The notes below the pieces were generated by a model. That model was not told the origin of the DNA. It saw only the letters and a program-made list of their open reading frames with translations, and ran no database searches. This document shows, piece by piece, positions 58,936-64,000 of a stretch of 64,000 nt of DNA (its first letter is position 1; every line of letters begins with the position of its first letter). A program made the translations under genes and the position numbers. The stretch comes from Desulfovibrio aminophilus DSM 12254. GTDB taxonomy: Bacteria > Desulfobacterota > Desulfovibrionia > Desulfovibrionales > Desulfovibrionaceae. The stretch lies in NCBI RefSeq assembly GCF_000422565.1, contig NZ_KE383875.1:131742-195741 (forward strand), given 5' to 3'.

Positions 58936-60196
58936 GGAATCCGCCCTGAACGCCTCCGTACGCGCCTTCCGGCGGGCCTGCCTGGAGGGCGCTCCGGGCC
59001 TGGACGCGGCGGCCGAAGCCGACCGCCTGCTGCAACAGGCCGCGACCATGCCTGAGTTGGAGCAGGCCTTCGAACAGGCCCGCGAAACCTGGCTGCTGGC
59101 CACCTCCTACCAGGGCATACGGAATTGCGAGGTCGGCCCCATCGCCGACCTGCACGTGGAACAGGCGAAATTTACGGCTCCCGCCTTCCTGCGTCGTTTT
59201 CTGGACGCCTGCCTCGTCCGCCGCCTGGAACGGGAGCTGGCCGAAGGCGCTGCCGGGGCCCGTGAGCCTCTGCTGCGCCTGGACCCCCTGAATGAGACCG
59301 CCGGGGCCTTCCCGGAACCGTCCGGAGAAGCTTCGGGGACTCCCCGCCTGCGCCACCGGCGGCTGGGCGCGCCCGCCCCGGTGCGGCCCATGGACATCTG
59401 CTTCCTGGACGGCCGCATCTACGCCCTGGACGGACAGGGCCCCCACGTGGCCCGCCTGGACCCGGACGGAGCGGGCCGCGTCGCCGACGCGGGCCTCCAG
59501 GACGCCACCTGCATCTTTCCCGACCCCGAGGGGACGCTCTGGGTCTGCGAACGCGGCCCCGCACGGATCACCTGCCTGGACGCCGAGCTTAAAACGCTCT
59601 GGCGGCGAAGCGTGGCCGAGCTTCTCGGGCAGCCCGATCCCCTGCTTCCGGTTTTCGGGACCAGCCACAAGGGATTCCTCTATCTTTCTGCCCAGGAGGA
59701 AATCGCGGGGTTCCGGCGCTACGCCCTGTTCCGCTTGTCGCCAGACGGCTCCCGCCCGGCCCGGAGGCTCACGCCGAACCTGGAGGAATTCCAGCAGGTG
59801 GCTGAGGTCGGAGGAGAGTTGTTGCTGGGCGACGTGATCTCAAGCCGCATCTTCCGGCTTTCCCCGGGCGGAGAAATTCTTGAAGCCCTCACCCTGGAGA
59901 CGGACGAGCCGTTCATCCGCTTCCACGGAGGGCCTTACGGCCTCTTCCTGTCCACCTACTATTCCCTCAACGCCTTCGACCGGCGCGGGAAACGCCTCTG
60001 GCGACTGCGTCGCCGCCCGGGCCTGAGCGCCTTCGGCGGCATTGTCGAACACCACGCGGCGGATGTCCGCCGCATCTTCGTCGCGGGCCCTTCCGACGGC
60101 TGCGTCCACGCCCTGGAATGGTCGCCGGACGCCTCGGCCGACGCGGAGACGGAATCCCCCGCCCCGACCCCAACCCTCCGGCGGTACCTGAAATGA
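58925..60196 (+). CDS. Helical N-terminus plus beta-propeller protein (module 1, family Y)
   Basis: A 423-residue protein. Residues about 1-110 are predicted helical. From about 155 on are repeating blade-like units with NHL/SMP-30-like character: DICFLDGRIYALDGQGPHVARLDPDG, CIFPDPEGTLWVCERG, and later SRIFRLSPGGEIL and LNAFDRRGKRLWRL. No signal peptide is seen. It overlaps the upstream gene by 11 bases and the next by four. Function unknown; a binding scaffold or sugar-recognising propeller is possible. Confidence 0.7.
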   Translation: MRAEESALNASVRAFRRACLEGAPGLDAAAEADRLLQQAATMPELEQAFEQARETWLLATSYQGIRNCEVGPIADLHVEQAKFTAPAFLRRFLDACLVRRLERELAEGAAGAREPLLRLDPLNETAGAFPEPSGEASGTPRLRHRRLGAPAPVRPMDICFLDGRIYALDGQGPHVARLDPDGAGRVADAGLQDATCIFPDPEGTLWVCERGPARITCLDAELKTLWRRSVAELLGQPDPLLPVFGTSHKGFLYLSAQEEIAGFRRYALFRLSPDGSRPARRLTPNLEEFQQVAEVGGELLLGDVISSRIFRLSPGGEILEALTLETDEPFIRFHGGPYGLFLSTYYSLNAFDRRGKRLWRLRRRPGLSAFGGIVEHHAADVRRIFVAGPSDGCVHALEWSPDASADAETESPAPTPTLRRYLK

Positions 60197-61056
60197 AACA
60201 CGGACACTCCCTGGCCCGCGCCCTCAACCGCGACATGCGCGACATGTCGGTTCGGCTGGAGGCCCAGCGCAAGGAGCTGGGCGCGCGCACGCTGTTGTTC
60301 CGCATGAACAACGCCAGCAATTCACAGAAATACCAGCTCTTCCAACGCCAACTCACCGATGATGCCGCCACGGGCATCCAGGCCCGCTGGCTGCCCAACC
60401 TGGGCCTGCCCTGGGACATCTACTCCCTGGCCTACCGTGCCCACAGGATATGCTTGGTGGAAGACCGCTGCCTGGGCAGGCTGGCGACGCGCATCGAGGC
60501 CGCCCTGCTGCGCGCCTTGGTGGCCGAGAGCCTGGGTCGCCGGTTCTCCGAACTGCGTATTCTGGAGATCGGCACCCTCTTCGGCATCAGCGTGGTCGCC
60601 ATCCACGAATGCTGTTTCGGGGCCTTCGAACGCATCCGGGTCACGGTGATCGACCCCCTGAACGGTTACTACGATCAGCCCCAGCGCGACGAGCTGACCA
60701 AGGCCGTGGTCTCACGCCGGGTCTTCGAGGAAAACATGCGCCGCAACGGCATCCCCCAGCGGGACGTGCGCGTCATCCAGAAGCTCAGCTTCGATGACGA
60801 GGCCGAAGCCCTGGCCGCCGAGGAGCGCTACAACCTGCTCATCATCGACGGCGACCACAGCCGCGCGGGCGTGGAGAACGACTGGCGGCGCTTCGGCCCC
60901 CTGCTGGAGCCCGGCGGCTGCGTGATCTTCGACGACTACGGGGCCAAGGACTGGCCGGACGTCCAGCAGTACGTGGACGCCCAGGTCATGAACCGGCCGG
61001 ACCTGGAGCTGATCGGCGCCGAATGGCGCACCGCGGCCTTCCGGGTTCGCGGCTAG
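60193..61056 (+). CDS. Class I SAM methyltransferase
   Basis: A 287-residue protein. ILEIGTLFGISVVAIHECC is the SAM site; VTVIDPLNGYYDQPQRDE and LLIIDGDHSRAGVENDWRRFGPLLEPGGCVIFDDYG follow, as in Methyltransf_24 enzymes. The first 90 residues are extra and helical. ATG 60193 overlaps the propeller gene's stop (ATGA). It closes module 1. Confidence 0.78.
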   Translation: MKHGHSLARALNRDMRDMSVRLEAQRKELGARTLLFRMNNASNSQKYQLFQRQLTDDAATGIQARWLPNLGLPWDIYSLAYRAHRICLVEDRCLGRLATRIEAALLRALVAESLGRRFSELRILEIGTLFGISVVAIHECCFGAFERIRVTVIDPLNGYYDQPQRDELTKAVVSRRVFEENMRRNGIPQRDVRVIQKLSFDDEAEALAAEERYNLLIIDGDHSRAGVENDWRRFGPLLEPGGCVIFDDYGAKDWPDVQQYVDAQVMNRPDLELIGAEWRTAAFRVRG

Positions 61057-61445
61057 GGGAACGCCGGGAGCATGCCGCTCCGCCGCTTCGAGACGGCGCG
61101 GAAAGAAAACGCCGGAATTCCGGCGTCGGACGCGGCGCGGATGTACGCGTGTGGACTTTTTCATACGGGAATGGCAATACTCTTCACTCAGTGAATGATC
61201 GGTATGCCCACGACCCCTCCGCCGACATCTTGACGCTTCCCCGTTTGAAAAGGCGGCGTCCCGCGACGCGCGTCCGTTCCCGGGCATCGACCGGAAGCGC
61301 CGACACCCCGGACCTTCTCCCCGGGACGGGACGGAAAAATTCTCCTTTGGAACGATTATTGAATGAATGCTCCGTGAAAACGCCGGGCCGGATGACCGTC
61401 CATCGCCTCGGAATCCCGGCGTTCAAGCAACAAACGGACGCATTC
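61057..61445. other. Intergenic region between the two NeuA modules
   Basis: This 389-base gap has no convincing gene. It contains an 18-base perfect palindrome (61109-61126), a 13-base inverted repeat TTCACTCAGTGAA (61183-61195), and several copies of ACGCCGG (near 61061, 61109, 61379, and inverted near 61420). A degenerate sigma-54-like TTGGAACGATTATTGAAT lies near 61347 but has GA instead of GC at -12. It may hold a promoter for module 2. Confidence 0.5.
61109..61126. repeat. Perfect 18-base palindrome
   Basis: ACGCCGGAA followed by its exact reverse complement. It has no T-run, so an operator or recombination site is as likely as a terminator. The ACGCCGG half-site recurs on both sides of the gap. 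Confidence 0.6.
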
Positions 61446-62156
61446 ATGAAAGGATACGAAGCCCTCGCCATCATTCCCGCCCGGGGCGGCTCCAAGGGCA
61501 TCCCGCGAAAAAACCTGGCGGATCTTTGCGGCAGGCCCCTGCTGGCCTACTCCATCGAGGCGGCCAGGCGGAGCGCCTGGATCACGCGCGTGGTGGTCTC
61601 CACCGACGACCCGGAGATCGCCGAGGCAGCCCGGCGCCACGGAGCGGAAGCGCCCTTCCTCCGGCCCCGCGAGATCTCCGGCGACAAAGCCGCCATCGGC
61701 GATGTGGTCCGCCATGTCCTGGACACCCTGCGCCTGCGCGAGGGCTATCGCCCCGACTGCCACTGCCTGCTCTTCCCCACCAGCCCCTTCCGCAGCCCCG
61801 AACTGGTGGACGAACTGGTGCGCATGGTGGCCCGGGGCTACCGCAGCGCGATCACGGTCAAGCGCATCGATGTGACCCGGCAGGCCTATTTCGCCGTGGA
61901 CGAAGACGGCCGTCCGACGCGCGTCCTGGAAAACCGGCTTCTGTCCCCGGGGCGGACCCTGCCCGCCTACCGGCCTTACGGCGTCTGCTCGGCGCACAAC
62001 AACAGTCCGCACCACAACGGCCGCGAATACCACCTGGAGATCACCGACCCGACCGCCCTCGTGGACATCGACAGCCCCGGCGACCTGGAGCTGGCGCGGC
62101 GGGTGATCGAAAACAATCTTTTCAGGTGCCCGCCATGCACATCCTCCTGCCCATAG
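61446..62156 (+). CDS. NeuA-type cytidylyltransferase (module 2)
   Basis: A 236-residue acylneuraminate-type cytidylyltransferase of normal length. IIPARGGSKGIPRKNLADL is the CTP loop; VVVSTDDPEIAEAARRHGAE, LLFPTSPFRSPELVDEL, the lid region FAVDEDGRPTRVLENRLLSP and VDIDSPGDLELARRVIENN complete the family pattern. ATG 61446 begins at the fold; the SD is weak. It overlaps the next gene by 22 bases. Confidence 0.88.
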   Translation: MKGYEALAIIPARGGSKGIPRKNLADLCGRPLLAYSIEAARRSAWITRVVVSTDDPEIAEAARRHGAEAPFLRPREISGDKAAIGDVVRHVLDTLRLREGYRPDCHCLLFPTSPFRSPELVDELVRMVARGYRSAITVKRIDVTRQAYFAVDEDGRPTRVLENRLLSPGRTLPAYRPYGVCSAHNNSPHHNGREYHLEITDPTALVDIDSPGDLELARRVIENNLFRCPPCTSSCP

Positions 62157-63478
62157 CCCTGGAACCGACTCAGCGGACCGCCCAGGCCGCCGCTCCCGCG
62201 GACCCGGGACCGGTGCTGGAGTTGGCGGAACGGCTGGCCGCGACTCCCGGCTGGCGTCTGCACACCGCCACCAACAACCTGGCCGTACGCAACGGACTGG
62301 CTCGTCTGGGTCTCCCGGCGCGCCCCCTGCCTCCCGCGGACGGAACCCCGCATCTGGCCCCCTGCGCCGCGCCGCTGCTGCGCCGGCTCCTGGACGACGG
62401 CGCGCTCGGCCCGGAAGAAACCGTCTGCGTCCTGGACCCACGCAACGTCCTGCTCTCTCCGGACACGATCCGGCGGGCCCTGGAACGCCACGCCCAGACC
62501 GGCCTGTCCGTGCTCTCGGGCCACGAACCGGCGGACCACCCGGTCCAACTGCGCCTGTTCCACGACATGCTCGATTGCGATCTGCTCTGCCTCGCGGGAC
62601 GCGCCCCCCGGAATGGAGCCATGCTCACCGGCCGCCCCTTCCCCCTGGACTGGAGCGCCCTGGGCGTCCAGAACCCCGAATCCGGCAGGGTCTACCTGCG
62701 CCGGGGACGCCAGACCGAGCCGCTGAAGGAGTTTCCGCCCGCCGGGGGCTGCCCGCCCTTGGGGGTGCTCCTGCTCTGCGAGGGACGGCACAGGGCCCGT
62801 CGGCTCCTGGACGCCGAGGACGCCTCCCCCGCCCTGGGCGAGCTGACGGGATTCTCGGCCCTTCGCCCGCCCCACGCCTCGGCGGCCTTCCTGCTCCAAG
62901 GCGAGAACGACCGGCGGCCGCGTCTCTTCATCCGCCAGGATCTCCACACGGAACACGCCGTGTGCCTGCTGACCCCCTATACCGAGAACGGCCCGGATTC
63001 CCGCCGCGCCCTGGAGTTCCCCCTGGCCGGTGAAGCCTGGGCCGAAATCCTGCGCCTGGGCGGCACGGCCTTCCTCGCCGCCCCCCTGGCCCCGGAGCCC
63101 GGCCCGGACGATCTGGGTTTCCTCCTCGCCGTCAGCTCCCTGGGACGGGCCGGAGGACGCGACTTCAGCGAACCACTGGACCGGGCCAACTTCCTCTGGT
63201 GTTTCTCCCCCGACGGCCGGGCCATGCTCGACCGCGCGACCGGAGAACCCATCCACGGCCGACAGTGCTTCCCGCCGGTGCTGGCCCTGGACGGCGCGCT
63301 CTTCGTGGGTCGTGCCGAAGACTGCCTGGACCTGGAAAACGTCCTGGAGCGGACCCGCTTCCGGCTCCAGCCCCTGGCCGAGCCCGAGAATTTCAAGGTC
63401 CGCAACGCCGTGGACGCCCTGCGCATCCCCCTCTTGCGCGACGAACGCCGCCAGACGCGGCGGGAGGCCTGCTCATGA
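62135..63478 (+). CDS. Unrecognised protein following NeuA (module 2, family X)
   Basis: A 447-residue paralog of the protein at 57664. Shared landmarks are RPFPLDWSALGV, LWCFSPDGRAMLDRATGEPIHGRQ and LALDGALFVGRAEDC. Near the N-terminus VCVLDPRNVLLSPDTIRRALERH parallels a NeuA strand, but the PARGGSK loop is missing. The C-terminal 250 residues match no family I know. ATG 62135 overlaps neuA by 22 bases, indicating coupled synthesis with the cytidylyltransferase. Confidence 0.72.
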   Translation: MHILLPIALEPTQRTAQAAAPADPGPVLELAERLAATPGWRLHTATNNLAVRNGLARLGLPARPLPPADGTPHLAPCAAPLLRRLLDDGALGPEETVCVLDPRNVLLSPDTIRRALERHAQTGLSVLSGHEPADHPVQLRLFHDMLDCDLLCLAGRAPRNGAMLTGRPFPLDWSALGVQNPESGRVYLRRGRQTEPLKEFPPAGGCPPLGVLLLCEGRHRARRLLDAEDASPALGELTGFSALRPPHASAAFLLQGENDRRPRLFIRQDLHTEHAVCLLTPYTENGPDSRRALEFPLAGEAWAEILRLGGTAFLAAPLAPEPGPDDLGFLLAVSSLGRAGGRDFSEPLDRANFLWCFSPDGRAMLDRATGEPIHGRQCFPPVLALDGALFVGRAEDCLDLENVLERTRFRLQPLAEPENFKVRNAVDALRIPLLRDERRQTRREACS

Positions 63479-64000
63479 ACGCTCTCGCCCTGGCCAGAGC
63501 GATGGACGAAAAGCTCGGGGATCTGCGTGAGCGCGCGGTCCGGGAGCACGCCGCCGGATTCGCCGATTCCATGGAACGCTTCCGCAGGGACCGGGCGCTC
63601 ATGGAGGACGAGTTCCAGCAAGACTACCTGGACCTTTTCAATCTGCTCAAGTTCGCCCAGGCCAAGTCCGGCGGGGCGAGTCCCGACCTTCTGCGCCGCT
63701 TGAACCGGGCCTGCGAACTGATGACCCCGCTCTTGCCCCAGCGGCTGGAAGGGGCCTTGGACGAAACCCGGGCCCACCGGTTCCTGGGCCGGGCCTCGAC
63801 CCTCCTGGAGGCCGGGGACCCTCGCGGGGCACTGGAGGCCCTGCTGCCGGCTGCGGACGCCATTCCCGACAGGATGGACGCGCCCCTGCTGCTCGGCCGC
63901 ATCCTGGACGCCGACCCCGGCCTGGAGGATCTGGCCCGGGAACGCCTGGCTCCGCGCACCCTGTTCCACGCCGGGCGCATCCGCCACGACTTTCTCGCCC
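63475..64000 (+). CDS. Helical protein following family X (module 2, family Y?), cut by window edge
   Basis: Open to the window end; 175 residues are visible. ATG 63475 overlaps the upstream stop (ATGA). The visible part is helical, with TPR-like segments (AHRFLGRASTLLEAGDPRGALEALLPAADAIPD). QAKSGGASPDLLRRLNRAC faintly resembles a stretch of the propeller protein's N-terminus (QAKFTAPAFLRRFLDAC), so it may be its counterpart. Whether a propeller follows cannot be seen. Confidence 0.65.
   Translation, partial: MNALALARAMDEKLGDLRERAVREHAAGFADSMERFRRDRALMEDEFQQDYLDLFNLLKFAQAKSGGASPDLLRRLNRACELMTPLLPQRLEGALDETRAHRFLGRASTLLEAGDPRGALEALLPAADAIPDRMDAPLLLGRILDADPGLEDLARERLAPRTLFHAGRIRHDFLA

Noticed and set aside
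61345-61362. A sigma-54-like element before the second NeuA gene
   Set aside because: The spacing is right, but the near-invariant GC at -12 is GA, so it is not listed as a promoter.
1-64000. CRISPR arrays, insertion sequences, rRNA or tRNA genes
   Set aside because: No regularly spaced direct repeats, transposase motifs, terminal inverted repeats or RNA gene signatures were found on reading through both strands.

Overview
The window is GC-rich chromosomal DNA, packed with genes on both strands, and looks like a sulfate reducer of the Desulfovibrio type (Desulfovibrionales). The main pointers are an nfnA-nfnB pair for ferredoxin/NAD(P)H electron bifurcation, a selenophosphate synthetase gene read through an in-frame UGA (selenocysteine), a PocR-domain sensor, cobS, an amidohydrolase resembling the aminodeoxyfutalosine deaminases, and several sigma-54-type promoters. 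The species is inferred, not proven.

Layout. 1-3.9 kb, plus strand: end of a tripartite tricarboxylate transporter (tctA, tctB), an aldolase-fold protein lacking key catalytic residues, a methyltransferase and a class II photolyase. 3.9-9.7 kb, minus strand: a receiver/TPR protein, azlD-azlC-fabD with overlapping ends, and nfnB-nfnA. 9.7-11.6 kb: divergent promoters sharing one -35 region, a riboswitch-like leader with a terminator, a small unknown protein and a seven-EF-hand protein. 11.7-20.5 kb, plus strand: copA, copZ, a calcium-type P-ATPase, selD (selenoprotein), nhaA and a short MscS channel. 20.5-37.7 kb: mixed housekeeping and envelope genes (pgeF-like, 5-FCL, sppA, amidohydrolase, two glycosyltransferases, a GGDEF protein with a sigma-54 promoter, cobS, a DUF62 protein, YitT, PocR, a 3D-domain protein, hisG-hisI, rlmN, a hydroxyacid dehydrogenase). 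37.7-44.9 kb, minus strand: galE, an HD protein, pyrC, pyrB, an amidohydrolase, a lipoprotein and a radical SAM protein.

From 45 kb to the right edge is a surface-glycan or glycoprotein island. It holds gmd-fcl (GDP-fucose), a ten-gene minus-strand operon (radical SAM, DUF115/Maf-like protein, two GT2 enzymes, a cyclase-family hydrolase, a CMP-sugar cytidylyltransferase, a hydroxyacid dehydrogenase, an SDR, a cupin and a methyltransferase), and a plus-strand operon led by a sigma-54 promoter. The plus-strand operon contains two copies of an unusual module: a NeuA-type cytidylyltransferase, then an unrecognised protein of about 430 residues, then a large protein with a helical N-terminus (a beta-propeller follows in the complete copy). 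No nonulosonate synthase (NeuB) is present, so the acid being activated is unknown. This duplicated module is the best candidate here for an undescribed system.

A second theme is gene starts. Six genes (photolyase, copA, the P-ATPase, nhaA, an amidohydrolase and a glycosyltransferase) lack a clear Shine-Dalgarno sequence and instead have a -10-like hexamer six or seven bases before the ATG, which suggests leaderless transcripts.
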